Assembly (NCBI RefSeq): GCF_029168945.1
Contig: NC_083602.1
Coordinates: 61,772,600 to 61,836,599, forward strand
DNA length: 64,000 nt
Source: Cannabis sativa
Taxonomy: Eukaryota; Streptophyta; Magnoliopsida; Rosales; Cannabaceae
Direction: 5' to 3'
Both the position numbers and the translations under genes were made by a program. How positions within the stretch are numbered: position 1 is the stretch's first letter; each line of letters opens with the position of its first letter. Below the pieces are notes generated by a model, which was not told where the DNA came from, searched no databases, and saw only the letters and a list, made by a program, of their open reading frames with translations. Shown here piece by piece: positions 23,216-34,700 of the stretch.

Positions 23216-26150
23216 TAAAACCCACAATGGAGATCGAATATCTTAATAATAATAAAGCTCATTGTTTAAAATGTATTTTCTTATTATTCTAATAAATAAA
23301 TCTCATTAAATTCTATTTAAGAATTAAAATTCAAAAATAAGAATTTAATATAATATTTATAAAATTATACTAGATGGTGATTGAAATAAAATTAATTATT
23401 TCCATCTTAGTAATAATCTTAAATATAAATATTAAGGAAATTAATTTAAGATGAATTAAATAAATAATTAACAACTTAAAAATTTCCTTTGAGAATATAT
23501 TTATTGGGTTCGAAAATTAAGTATAAAAAAAAATTATACAATTTTCGAAAATAATAAAAATAGAAAAGCAATACTTCAAGCAAAAATATCACCTATCTAG
23601 ATATTCTTTTGACTAGTTAATTCAATTTCTAATATATATATTTTAAATTCACTTATTTTAAATTAATCTATTAAATGAAAAAATCATTGACTTGAGTTGG
23701 TCCAAGAATTAATTAAAATAAATAATTAATTTACAACTCAATCTATTTTTCAAAAAAAATCGAAAATATTGCATAATTAAAATGCAATTTCGAAATTGAT
23801 TAATAAAATAAAGAAAAATATATATTTTGAAAATTATTTAAATTTAAGTTGAAAAATTAAATTTCAACCTAAAAATAATTTTCGATTTAATTAAGTGTCA
23901 TGAAAAATCAATAAATATTTAAGTATCATGATGAAAATCAACTTAGATATTTAGATTTTTCAACTTAATTAATTGTATTAAATTCAAGAAATAAATAATT
24001 AAGTGTAGAGAAGCCTTAATTATTAATTTCTATTTAATACTAGGAAAAATATACTTAATAAAATTGTACCAAAATTAATTATTTAAATAATTAATTTCAC
24101 AAAAGTATAATATTTTCCTATATAAGTATTAGAAATAATAAGTAGTCTAGAAATTACTATCTAGAAAATATCTTATTTGACTAAGTATCTTTTCAAAATT
24201 TGAAAAATATCTAATTTAAGTTATATAGAAAAAATCTAAAACTTAAATAATTTCAAATCTAGATTTAATTAAATATCACAAATTAAGTTGTAACCACTTA
24301 ATTTGAAGATATCTTTTAAAGTTAATATTTGAAAAGATATTAACAAAAAAAAATATCTAAGATATTCCATTTCAAGTTAATATTTGAAAAGATATTAACT
24401 TAAAAAATATCTTAAGAATCTTTAATAACTAATGCCTAAGATTCCTCAACTTGATTTAAAATTTAAATCAAATATTCAAATTTAAGTTAGTTAAGAAAAA
24501 TCAGTTGATACAACTAATTTATAACTTAAATAGGAATATTTAATTAAATAAGCTCCAGAAAGAATCTTAGTTAGTTAAAATTCTATATTTAATTAAATAC
24601 AAGAAAAATACAAATAGTTTATCTAGAAATAATATCTAAACTAAAAGTGTTTTTCTTAAAATTAACTTTAAAATATTAAAATGAAAATAAATTTTCATAT
24701 ATTTTAAAAGTTAATTATGTTGCTAATTCAATTTTATTAGGTCAAACTATTATAATTAACCTAGTACAGTTATTCAAATCAGGCAAATGGGCCTTCACAA
24801 TTGGGGTAGTTCATGTGAGGGGGTGCTGGGTTCAGTATGTCGTACCCACTTCTATGGCACCCAACTCTCACACAAGGCCCAAAAGAGAGGAATTTAACCT
24901 TAAAATGAATAACTGTTATTAATTGAATAGGTCCAATAACTAAATGGACCTAAATAAAATCTATCATGGTGTGACATTTTATTTAGCAACAACCTATATG
25001 CATCTATATAATAAAATAAACATATAGGCTCACACAGGCACACTTTGGATGGATCCTATCATGTTGCTAGGTCATACACAGATGAAAGAAGATTGTAAAA
25101 TTTACCTGTTACAAATTATTTACTTCGACCAAGTGAGCCATCGGATCATTAGATGCGGCAAAAAGTAACCATGGCTATTTGCAATCAAGTAATAATAGGT
25201 TTTTAAAACTTACATACAAGCTAAAAAACATACTCCTGCAACAAGGTTAGCTGGATAGTTGGAAGTAGGATTTATTTAATTTTAAATAAATAATTTCGAA
25301 AAATAAATAATTAAATAAAATATTTTAATTAATTTCGAAAAAATAAAAAAAATTTAATTAATTTCGAAAAAATAAAAAAAATATTTAAAATTTCGAAATT
25401 ATTTTTTAAAAAAAATTTAAAATTAAACCTACTATTTGAAAAATTAGGTTTCAACCAACCTAAATATCATTTCAAAATTTGCTAACTACTTTTTAAAATT
25501 AAATGTTATTTTAAAAATAAAAATTAAATAAAAATTAGAAAAGATAAATAAAATATCTTTTCAGATTTTTAAATTTAATTTAAATAAATAAAATAACAAA
25601 ATTTAAAAGTTAGCAAAATATCTTATATCTATTTAAAATTACATGATTATAAATATCTTATTTTAAATTTAAATAAGGTCAAAATATCTAAAAAGATTTA
25701 AAAAAATCTTAATAGATAAGATATTTTTAAAATATCTTAAAAGATAAGATATTTTTAAATATCTTAAAAGATATTATAAATATCTTTAAAAGATATTATA
25801 AATATCTTAAAAGATAAGATATTTTTAAATATCTTAAAAGATATTATAAATATCTTAAAAGATATTTTAAATATCAAAAAAATATCTGACCTTAAATTTA
25901 AAAAAATATAATCAAATTTAAAAATAAGATAGATTTTTTAAGCAAAAAGATAAATACTAGTTCTATTCAAATTCAAATTACACTAATATCTTGAATTAAA
26001 TTAAAAAAAAAATTAAATTAATTCAAAATGATAATTAGAATTGAATTAGGAATAGTAATAGTATATATATAAAACCATACAAAAAATTGGAAGTTAATTC
26101 CATGAAAAGGTATGAAAAATTGAAGAAAATTGAAAAAATTCGAAACTGTA
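23216..26150. other. AT-rich leader of nested gag-only element
   Basis: No ORF of note. It aligns in broad order with 38900-41560 of the sister but is mostly low-complexity A/T. Around 24780-24900 a GC-richer patch (ggccttcacaattggggtag...) is conserved in both copies (sister 39940-40040). Confidence 0.6.
25683..25875. repeat. AT-rich tandem/inverted repeat (atcttaaaagat)
   Basis: Repeated atatcttaaaagatat units, each nearly self-complementary, alternating with aagatatttttaaat and attataaat spacers. The sister element lacks this expansion, so it is a local repeat growth or slippage. Confidence 0.8.
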
Positions 26151-26159
26151 CGGACAGCT

Positions 26160-26171
26160 CTGCGATCGCAG
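26160..26171. other. GC palindrome near primer site
   Basis: ctgcgatcgcag, a perfect 12-bp palindrome about 290 bases downstream of the primer site in an otherwise AT-rich leader. The sister has a different palindrome at a similar distance (38777-38794). Confidence 0.5.
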
Positions 26172-26450
26172 GAAACTATCAGCACAGCCCCGATTTTGTC
26201 AAATCTTCCAAAAATCATAACTAATTCAAATAAAATCCAAATTGAGTTCTGTAAAAGGCTAACTTGCTTAATTTTTTCCATACTATCCAATAAAAATAAT
26301 TCCAGAACCGAAATAACAATTATTTTTCACGAAAATTTCATAATCATCAATCAATCATCAAATAACACTCAATACAACATAATACCATCCAAAGAACATA
26401 CAAACAATCGTTTTAAAGTCCAAATTACATGCAAGTAAATCAATTACCAT

Positions 26451-26463
26451 GGCTCTGAGGCCA
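26451..26463 (-). other. Primer binding site variant
   Basis: TGGCCTCAGAGCC on the minus strand, two bases from the 5' LTR. It resembles TGGTATCAGAGC but bases 4-5 are CC instead of TA. Identical in the sister at 38408-38420. Confidence 0.75.
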
Positions 26464-26465
26464 GT

Positions 26466-28376
26466 TGTTGGGAATTATTTTACCAGGATCTTAGATCTAC
26501 TCACAAGTATGTTTATTAACATCCTAAATATGAACTTTCTAAAACGATAAAATAAACACATATAAAGTTAAGAAAACCTTACAATGATGCAGCGGAATAA
26601 ATGTCTCCTTCCACTCAGATCTCTAACCCTTGATTCCTTTCTGTAGCAGAGTATGATCAAGATCTGAGCCCGAATCTCCTTCTTCTTCAAGCTTTGATCC
26701 TTCACAGTCTTCCAATCTATGATTGAGTTACTGCTTACTGTGTGTGGGCACTTACTCTTTCACTAGGGTCACGAAAAAGATGAAGGAAAAGAGGGAGAGA
26801 GGTTTCGGCCAAGGTAGAGAGTGAGGGAAGGCTCAGTTTTTCTGAAGAGAGAAGTTTCTGTCAGAAAGCTAATGAAAGCATGTGTTGTGAATGAGCCATC
26901 ACTTTCTATTTATAGGCAACTTACTAGGTTTAGGTTTAGAATTATTTGGCATTAAAATAATGAAAATATTAATTTGAAAAAGCCTTATAAGTGGCCGGCC
27001 ATAGGTGTTGTAATGGGCCCCACTTAATTTTGCAATTTTATCAAATTTTATCTCTATTTTCTCAAAAATGCCAATTTTCCAATTCTAACCTTTTAAATGC
27101 CAAAACTAATTATTTAATAATTAAAATACATTATTAAATAATATTGTCATTTAATTTAATTATTAATTAGACATATAAAGTCTATTAATAAATAAATAAA
27201 CCTAGAAAACTCTTTTCCTTACAATTTCACCCCGAATAGTGAAAATTCATAAAATCGTACATAGTCTAACTTTAGAATTATAATTGATCAATCACGAATC
27301 AATTAATGAGTCTTATAAGCAGAATGTTCTCAACTAGAATGGGGACCATGGATCTATATGCTGAGCTTCCAATAAGTGAACCAAATTTACCAAGTAAATT
27401 CCTACTTATTAATTCTTCGTTGAATCCACTCTTAGAACTTAGAATTGCACTCTCAGACTTATATAGAGCATATTGTATGTTTCACGATACCAATATACTA
27501 TCTCATTTAACCATTGTTATAATCTTATTGTGATTTAAAGATCCTCTATATAGATGATTTACATCGAGATGGGATTTCTTTACCGTTCTCACCCCTCAAT
27601 GTATTTTGCCCCTTAAAACACTTAGCTACCTGTAAATGGTGTTTAATGATCTAATAATTAGTCAGTTAAACAAGAGCTCATCCATTTACTTCTATTTGCT
27701 AAGCTCGAAGGGAATCATCACTTAACTTCTATACACCAGTAGAAGCTATAGATTCCATATTTATGTTCAGCACTCCCACTCAATCATACTATCATGTTCC
27801 CAAAATATACGTATCACCCTGACCCAAAAGTAGGCTTAACTAATAAATCAAAGAACATGAATAGCACTCCTGAGTTGAGCCCAAGCATATCAGGATTTAG
27901 ATTCTTTTCAATCTTAAGATCAACTACTGATATTGACTTGGAAAGATATGTATAACGGTAAGTTTGTAATATCTTAACTTAGTTGCAATATCGGTCCAGT
28001 CCAATGTATACTCCATACATTCGAAACTAGTATACTTTGCTAATGTCCTGGAAAGAACATAACACTTACTCCAAGTGTAAGTACACATCATCGCTGATTA
28101 TCACATTAGTGTAAATCCAATAACACTGATGAAACAGGGACCAAAACTTTTGATTCATATGATCACAATCACATTCCACTGTGTTGACGATACTGTAATT
28201 GTGAATAAACATATGATCTGGATTTAACTGATTTTGTGTGTATGAATGTAATAAACATATTAAACATATTAAACCATTAGCATGTAAAATTCATGCAAAC
28301 ATCAATCACTTCAAATTTCTTATATTGATAACTAATCAGATTGTAAAGAGTTTTATTTAGGGCATAAAACCTAACA
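26466..28376 (-). repeat. 5' LTR of nested gag-only element
   Basis: 1,911 bp with TGTTGGGAATT...CCTAACA ends. It holds the TATAAATAG box at 26906-26914 (minus). At most sites where it differs from the other LTR, its base is the one shared with the sister element. Confidence 0.93.
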
Positions 28377-28882
28377 CATGCACCCAGCCGAAAATGAGAA
28401 GGAAAAGAGAGAGGTTTTTCCTATTTTCTAAGTTTGTGATTTTTTGATAAAAAGGGAAAATGAAATAAACTAACATGCATTATTCATTTCAGCCAAGTTT
28501 TTAAATAAAATAACATTTATTTTTCAAATAAACAAGTTACTAAAAGACAAAAAGTCATTGGGGCAAAAAGACCATTTTGCCCCTCCATACTAAAATCACA
28601 TAAAAATCATACTAGAGGGGTATTTTTGGGAAATTCTAAATTCCCGGCCATTCCCGACATTCCCAATGTCTAAAACCCGTCCCCAAATTACTAACATACT
28701 AAGTTGTGATTTCTACTGAGCCAAACGCCGAGTTCCAAAATACCGGGCACCGGAATTACAAAATATGCAAGCTACTGAATAACATAAATAACAGTATAAT
28801 AAATTATTTAAATAGCTATAAATAATTTCATAATTAATCATAAACAACTGATAATTTACAAATTAACTAAGCGGGCTTTACA
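28377..28882 (-). repeat. 5' LTR of element A, upper part
   Basis: Continues the LTR after the nested insertion, starting with the duplicated catgc and ending GGGCTTTACA. The two parts together give about 2.3 kb, matching the 3' LTR. Confidence 0.92.
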
Positions 28883-28974
28883 TACGAGCTTCAATCTCTG
28901 GTTCTTCAAGCTTCAAAGTTCTGGATCTTGAAGAACACCCTCAACCAACTTTATCTAGTTGTTTGCTTAAGGTA

Positions 28975-28982
28975 TATTTATA
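28975..28982 (-). promoter_or_regulatory. TATA box of solo LTR
   Basis: TATAAATA on the minus strand in the right piece of the solo LTR, followed by a GC-richer stretch as expected for the start of R. Inferred from sequence and position only. Confidence 0.4.
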
Positions 28983-29204
28983 GATCTAGGGTTTGTATTT
29001 TAATTTCTGCATGTGTTTAATTTTGGTTAGTTACAGAAATTAGTTAGGTGTGGATTTTCCTAATCCATTCTAACTAATTTTTGTTAGGGAAGTAGAGGCC
29101 GAAGGCCAACTTAGGGCTTTGCTTGTATTTACTGTTTTGTCCTTGTATTGATCTGTATTTGGTCTTAATATCAGTGTAAGTGGAGGTTTATTTTTAACAC
29201 ATAT

Positions 29205-30036
29205 ATCTTTATACAAAAATAATTATTAAAACTTAAAACAGGTATGAATAGTAAAATTTAAAAAAACTTTAAAATGAAAGAGTTTATAAACATATGTTGT
29301 AGTGTATTTTTAGTACAATTCTTAAAAATTTCCAAGTTTCTATATTTTAAAGAAGATGGTGTAAATGCTCTAACAATAGCTAATTTAAAATAGCTACAAA
29401 TGTAAAATTATAGCTAAGAGTAAGAAAAAAGAAAAAAGTGAAAAAAAATATATTCAATAAATAAGCTAAAATCATTTAAAAATTTATCTCTGTTTAGCTA
29501 AATGTAGTTAAGAAATTGAAAAATAGTAAGGGACATTTTAAAAGTATCCACTAGTATGAAGTGAGATATTATTATTAGTTTATTTTAATATCACGTCGAA
29601 TTTAATTTAATTGAATGAATAATATGAGTAACTATCACCTATTACAACAATGTCATATATCATTATGGTTTTAGTTACTTTAAAATAGTTAATAGTAATA
29701 TTTAATAACAATCTTCTAAAAAAATTATTTGTCTTAGAGCTTACTAATTTTTTTTTTTATAAATATATTATTTAAATGAAATAAAAAATAAATATAATAT
29801 ATGAAGAAAGAAATTAAGGTGTAACGTAGATGTGTGTGATAAAATTGAAAAAAAATGAAGTAGATGAGCTGTTTGGAGTGCTTTAAATGTTGTATGAAGG
29901 AATAAATAGGACGAGTGATGTCATACGCGCCAGCCTCGTTGAGAATCTTTTTCTTTTCATTTTGTTCCATTGGCTCCATACGAAATCCGGCGACTATTTG
30001 AATTTCAAACTCGGCGTCCTTAAAACTACGCGTTGA
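29205..30036. other. Intergenic DNA upstream of E3 gene
   Basis: AT-rich. 29355-29545 contains 'aatagctaatttaaaatagct' type phrases like those near 36000, possibly an old MITE. A 102-codon minus-strand frame (30042-29734) is not supported as a gene. Confidence 0.5.
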
Positions 30037-30075
30037 AGTCAACGTCTCTCACGCACCACGCGTAATACTATAAAT
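30037..30075 (+). promoter_or_regulatory. Core promoter of RING-H2 gene
   Basis: A TATAAAT box at 30069-30075 lies 82 bases before the chosen start codon. Just upstream are a W-box (TTGACT on the minus strand, 30037-30042) and GC-rich cacgcaccacgcg. An ACGT core (taacgtca) lies just after the TATA box. These fit a stress or hormone-responsive promoter, as known for the RDUF family, but function is inferred. Confidence 0.5.
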
Positions 30076-30157
30076 TTAACGTCATGCGCCTAAATTATTG
30101 TTTTTGTTTTTTTTTTCTCTAAACGCCTTCTCAATTTTACTACCGATATTTCTTGAG

Positions 30158-31324
30158 ATGGCTTCGTCCGCTACCACAACGACGTCGTATTTGTGTTATA
30201 GGTGCAACCGGTTCGTACGGATTTGCGTAAACGAATCGGTCGCTTGCCCCCACTGCCAAACTGGGTTTTTAGAAGAGATCGAGTCAACACCTTCGCCATT
30301 GCCGGAACCGGTTGCGGAGACTACTCACCGCCATCCTTTTGTAGCTACTTACATGTTTGGTGAAGAATCTGCTCAAATCCCGAGTTCACGTAGGGTTCGC
30401 CGTGGATCTTCTCGCCGATCCGCTTTGAACCCTGTAATCGTCTTACGTGGCACCGTCGAGGAAGGAGGTGATGGTGGTTTGGTTGAGGGCGAGAGGAATA
30501 GCTTTCAGTTGTTCTACGACGACGGTGCCGGTTCGGGTCTCCGGCCTCTCCCGACGAGTATGTCCGAGTTTTTAATGGGTTCCGGTATGGATAGGTTGTT
30601 GGAACAGCTTGCTCAGATTGAAGTTACCGGTTTTGGAAGATCCGAAAATCCACCGGCCTCCAAAGCTGCGATTGAGTCGATGCCGACGATTGAGATCGTC
30701 GATAGTCATGTAGGTTCAGAATCGCACTGTGCAGTGTGTAAAGAAGCTTTCGAGCTGGGTACGGAGGCCCGAGAAATGCCCTGTAAGCATATATACCACT
30801 CTGACTGTATCCTTCCATGGCTTTCTCTCCGAAACTCTTGCCCAGTTTGCCGGCTCGAGCTTCCGACGAACCAAACCACAGCTGATCCAAAGCTGTCGCC
30901 GGCGGCCGTAGACGAAGAGACTGTTGGTTTGACTATTTGGAGGCTTCCAGGAGGTGGTTTTGCGGTTGGGAGATTTTTCTCGGGCGGAAGAGGCGGCGAG
31001 AGGGAAGTACCTGTCGTTTATACAGAAATTGATGGTGGGCTCCATTCGGGTGGGGCTCCGAGAAGGGTTTCATGGGTATCGAGAAGAAATAGAGGAGGAG
31101 GAGAGAGTCATGGAATCGGCAGTGTTTTTCGTAACATGTTCTCGTTTTTGGGGAGAATAAGACCCAATTCTAATTCGTCTTCTTCATCGAGTCGGACTCA
31201 TACTGAATCTGGTTCTCTTAATCGTAGTCGTAGTTACTCAATTGGTTCAGTGTTCAGTAGGCATATGCGGAGGCGTAACAGAGCTTGGGTTTTGGATGAT
31301 CAGACTGGAAATGAACGGTGGTGA
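30158..31324 (+). CDS. RDUF1/2: RING-H2 E3 ubiquitin ligase, RDUF1/RDUF2-like
   Basis: 388 residues, intronless. The start at 30158 (MASSATTTTSYLCYRC) was preferred over the ATG at 30098, which lies about 25 bases after the TATA box and would add a non-conserved hydrophobic stretch. Domains: an N-terminal zinc ribbon (C13-x2-C16 and C30-x2-C33); a variable middle; a full RING-H2 finger (C191-x2-C194-x14-C209-x-H211-x2-H214-x2-C217-x10-C228-x2-C231) with the E2-contact Trp221; then the plant-specific DUF1117 region (about 255-370: GLTIWRLPGGGFAVGRF, VPVVYTEIDGG) and a Ser-rich, basic tail. Arabidopsis RDUF1 and RDUF2 share this order, add ubiquitin to targets and act in abscisic-acid-linked drought responses. 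No break is seen. It is the only convincing host gene here, between transposon clusters. Which paralogue it is cannot be told. Confidence 0.95.
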   Translation: MASSATTTTSYLCYRCNRFVRICVNESVACPHCQTGFLEEIESTPSPLPEPVAETTHRHPFVATYMFGEESAQIPSSRRVRRGSSRRSALNPVIVLRGTVEEGGDGGLVEGERNSFQLFYDDGAGSGLRPLPTSMSEFLMGSGMDRLLEQLAQIEVTGFGRSENPPASKAAIESMPTIEIVDSHVGSESHCAVCKEAFELGTEAREMPCKHIYHSDCILPWLSLRNSCPVCRLELPTNQTTADPKLSPAAVDEETVGLTIWRLPGGGFAVGRFFSGGRGGEREVPVVYTEIDGGLHSGGAPRRVSWVSRRNRGGGESHGIGSVFRNMFSFLGRIRPNSNSSSSSSRTHTESGSLNRSRSYSIGSVFSRHMRRRNRAWVLDDQTGNERW

Positions 31325-31740
31325 TTTTCTTGAAAATTCTAAACCAACGAAAAAGAAAAAGGTCAAATTTTGTTGATTGTTATTTCCCCTAAATTTGGAT
31401 TTTTTTTTTTCGCAAAAGTTTTTTTTTTGTTTTTTGGTTGAAGATGTTTGCTTAATTACTGTACATATGTCATTTAATTCGATAAATTACCAAACTTAAA
31501 ACCTAATCTTAAACTAAATTGTTTTTTTTTAAAAAAAAAAAACCCCAATTTTTGGTGAATTTTGCTGAGTCTCTTTCTGCTATCAACTTTTATTGAATTG
31601 CACTCTGTCACACGCGCAAGACCCATCATGAATAATGGAGGAATGCTTTAAGCACTACAAATGATTGTCTTTCCGGCAAAATCTTCTCAACTTTCGTTTT
31701 ATTTGTATTAATTTGGTAAGTTTAAATTTTAAGAGTAAAA
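31325..31740. other. 3' flank of E3 gene
   Basis: AT-rich with T-runs. It should contain the 3' UTR and poly(A) site of the RING gene; no clear AATAAA stands out. It ends at the LINE target site. Confidence 0.5.
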
Positions 31741-31755
31741 GTCTAAATTACTGAA
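31741..31755 (+). repeat. LINE target site duplication, left
   Basis: gtctaaattactgaa, repeated exactly at 34844-34858 after the poly(A) tail. With the preceding A residues the match may extend to 19 bp. This length fits target-primed reverse transcription. Confidence 0.95.
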
Positions 31756-34700
31756 TGGTACCATTGTTCATTCAGATGATAATGGTACCATTGTTCATTC
31801 AAAACAAGGAATGACTGATGTCATTACTTCCTATTTTGGTGCTTTGTTCTCTGCAACAACTGTTAACGCTGAAGCTTTGCAACATGTTCTTGCTGCAATT
31901 CCAACCTCAGTCACGGCTGAAATGAATAACTCTCTCGTTAAACCGTTCACCAGTGATGAAATCTACAATGCACTTAAGACAATCAATCCAGATAAAAGCC
32001 CCGGTTGCGATGGAATGTCGGCAATGTTCTATCACAATTATTGGTCTATTGTGGGAGATGTGGTCACTAAAGTGGTACTTGGTATTTTGAATGAGGGATG
32101 TAGTATGGAATCAATTAATAAGTCTCTAATCACTCTTATTCCGAAGATTAAGTCACCAAAGGGAATGGGAGATTTTCGCCCAATCAGTTTGTGCAATGTC
32201 ATATACAAAATCATTTCTAAGGCGCTTGCTCTCAGATTTAAGGAGGTTTTACCGGCTGTTATTTCAGAAACACAAAGTGCTTTTCTCTCCAATCGACTTA
32301 TAACTGACAATATTCTTGTTGCTTTTGAATTGATACATCATTTAAAGCATAAGACAAGGGGAAATAGAGGTTATTCGGCTCTCAAGTTGGATATGAGCAA
32401 AGCTTTTGATCGAGTGGAGTGGTTCTATATTCAAGAGGTAATGCTAAAAATGGGCTTTCATAGTACATGGGTTTCCTTAATCATGGGATGTCTAAGCTCC
32501 ACTAGTTTCTCTTTCATGTTAAATGGTGAAGAAGTGGGACATGTTAAGCCTACTCGGGGGCTTCGGCAAGGAGATCCTTTGTCCCCGTACTTGTTTTTGA
32601 TTTGTTCTGAAGGACTCTCCAGACTTCTACATAGTGAAGAGGAAAATCATAACCTTCGTGGACTTAAGCTCACAAGACATGCTCCCTCCATTTCACATCT
32701 GCTCTTTGCAGATGATAGTCTCCTCTTCTGTGAAGCTACAAACAGTTCAGCAATTGCCATTAAGAAAGTTTTGGACATTTATCATGAAGCATCTGGTCAA
32801 TTGCTTAACACAGCGAAGTCTGTCATGTCTTTTTCACCCAACACCTTGCAATCAGCTCAGAATTTTTTCCACCAAACACTAGGTATGCCAATAAGTGATT
32901 GCCATGAACGTTACCTTGGTTTACCTGCTTTTTCGGAGCGAGATAAGAAAGAGATGTTCAGCGATGTTAAAGAACGTATTTGGCAGAAACTTCATGCATG
33001 GAATGAAAAACTCTTCTCAGTTGGTGGTAAGGAAGTTCTTCTGAAGGCCGTTGTTCAATCGATTCCAACTTATGCTATGTCTTGTTTTCGGCTACCAACC
33101 ACTTTTTGCACTCAATTGGAATCCATGATGGCCAATTTCTGGTGGGGATCAACTAAGGATGGTTCAAAGATTCATTGGAAAAGTTGGAAATTGCTTTGTA
33201 AGTCGAAATTTGAAGGGGGTATGGGATTTCGCTCTTTTGTACACTTTAATAAAGCCCTCCTTGCTAAACAAGCTTGGAGAATATTTGAAATGCCCAATTC
33301 TCTACTTAGCCGACTCTTAAAGCATAGATACTTTTCCAACAATACTTTTTTGGAAGCAAGGCTTGGCCACTCACCCTCACTCACTTGGCAAGGAATCCAT
33401 TGGGGACGTGAGCTTTTAATAGAGGGCTTACGTTATAAGATTGGGAATGGTTTTAATGTGTTAGCTGGTGAAGACAAGTGGATCCCTGGTAATAATGTTT
33501 TCACACCAGTAAGTTATAATGGCCCTCCAAATCTGCCCGTTTCCTATTTCATAACAGAGCAAAGAGAGTGGAATTTGTCTCTTCTTTGTGAACACTTCCA
33601 GCCGATTGATGTAGATAGAATAGTCTCCATTCCTTTATGTTATTTTCCTAGCAATGACCGTTATATTTGGCATCATACAACGACTGGTATGTACACAGTC
33701 AATTCGGGGTTCCATTTAGCAGAAAATTTGGCAATAGGGCATGAATCAAGTGGTTCTGCAACTCATTCTGAGTGGTGGAAACATTTTTGGAATCTAACTT
33801 TGCCATCTAAGATCAAGATTTTTGCTTGGAGAGTGTTGCAAAATGCTTTACCTGTTGCTACTGCACTAAGCCAAAGGAAGGTGATTAACTCTGCTACATG
33901 TTCTTTATGCAACAATGCATGGGAATCAATTGGGCATGCTATGTTTAATTGTACTACTGCTAGAAAAGTTTGGAGGGAAACAAAGTTCACCATAGATCAT
34001 TCAAATGCACACAATATGGATAATGGTGATTATTTAATCCATTTATCAACATTACACTCAAAACAAGACTTTGAATTACTTGTTTGCACAATGTGGGCAA
34101 TTTGGCATAATCGAAATAAAGTCACACATGGAGGTGTCTCACGCCCCAGCCATGCCATTGCTTCTTTTGCTGTTACACACTTGGAGAGGTTTATTAATAG
34201 CAAAACAAAACAACATCAAGGATCGGCTAGCATTGTAACTTCAGCGACTGTTTCTACAAGTTCACTCGCACCAGAAATTGCACCAGTAGATAGACTGCAA
34301 CAAAATAATACACGACATTCTTCATGGCTGCCACCATCACCTACTGGTCTAAAATTAAATGTTGATGCTGCTGTCAATCATGAGTTGAAAATTCTGGGAA
34401 TAGGTGCTGTTATACGAGATCATTTTGGTAATGTTGTCGCTGCTCTTTCCAAGCCTGTTCAAGGTTGTTTTCGATCGGATGAGATGGAGGCCAAGGCGCT
34501 ATTTCATAGTCTCAATTGGGTGATGCAAATGCCACTTTCACTTTCACATATAGAAACAGATGCATTGCGAGTTTCTTCGGCCCTAAATTCTTCATCACGA
34601 AACCTTTCTAGTTTTAATGATTTAATTATAGATATTAGCTGTCTTTTATCCTTTTTCTCAGGAGTAACTATTTCTCATGTTAAGAGAAATGCTAACCAAG

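Larger units (their letters stand above)
18120..28376 (-). mobile_element. Gag-only copia-type LTR element, nested copy
   Basis: 10.26 kb with 1.9 kb LTRs, TGTTGGGAATT...CCTAACA ends and a perfect target duplication catgc (18115-18119 and 28377-28381). Minus-strand order: LTR, primer site, a 3.7 kb AT-rich leader, a copia-type gag ending in a zinc knuckle, a stub of protease, about 1.7 kb of non-coding DNA, a polypurine tract, LTR. No RT, RNase H or integrase sequence is recognisable in any frame. It is the sister of the plus-strand element at 36519-46620. The layout fits the non-autonomous group described as TR-GAG, though larger than I recall for that group. Confidence 0.9.
9297..28882 (-). 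mobile_element. Ty3 chromovirus (Tekay/Del-like), element A
   Basis: Full-length but interrupted. The perfect target duplication is tacga (9292-9296 and 28883-28887). Reading on the minus strand: 5' LTR (28882 down to 16328, broken by an inserted element), primer site, gag, pol in the order protease-RT-RNase H-integrase, polypurine tract, 3' LTR (11574 down to 9297). Net length without the insert is about 9.3 kb. The integrase-C-terminal order and the chromodomain-like tail place it in the Tekay/Del group of chromoviruses. Gag and Pol carry several stops and frameshifts and the protease active site is missing, so it is not autonomous. Confidence 0.92.
8708..29199 (-). mobile_element. Solo LTR split by nested Ty3 element
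   Basis: Outermost layer of the nest. The left piece (8708-9296) starts tgtagg and the right piece (28888-29199) ends ttaaca; the pair is flanked by a perfect 5-bp duplication catat (8703-8707 and 29200-29204). Without the insert it is about 900 bp with TG...CA ends and no internal region, so it is read as a solo LTR left by recombination between two LTRs. A TATAAATA box on the minus strand (28975-28982) suggests minus orientation. Copia or Ty3 origin cannot be told because no internal sequence survives. Confidence 0.72.

Noticed and set aside
9297..28882. Endogenous pararetrovirus or virus-derived island
   Set aside because: No movement protein, coat protein or pararetroviral domain order; integrase, LTRs and target duplications identify LTR retrotransposons.
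29734..30042. 102-codon minus-strand frame divergent from the RING gene
   Set aside because: The first part looks plausible but the second half is low-complexity A/T, it reads through the likely promoter, and no family is recognisable.
30624..31160. Frames of 60-109 codons on both strands inside the RING gene
   Set aside because: Shadows of the real coding frame; no domain, and the RING-H2 ligands are all in the chosen frame.
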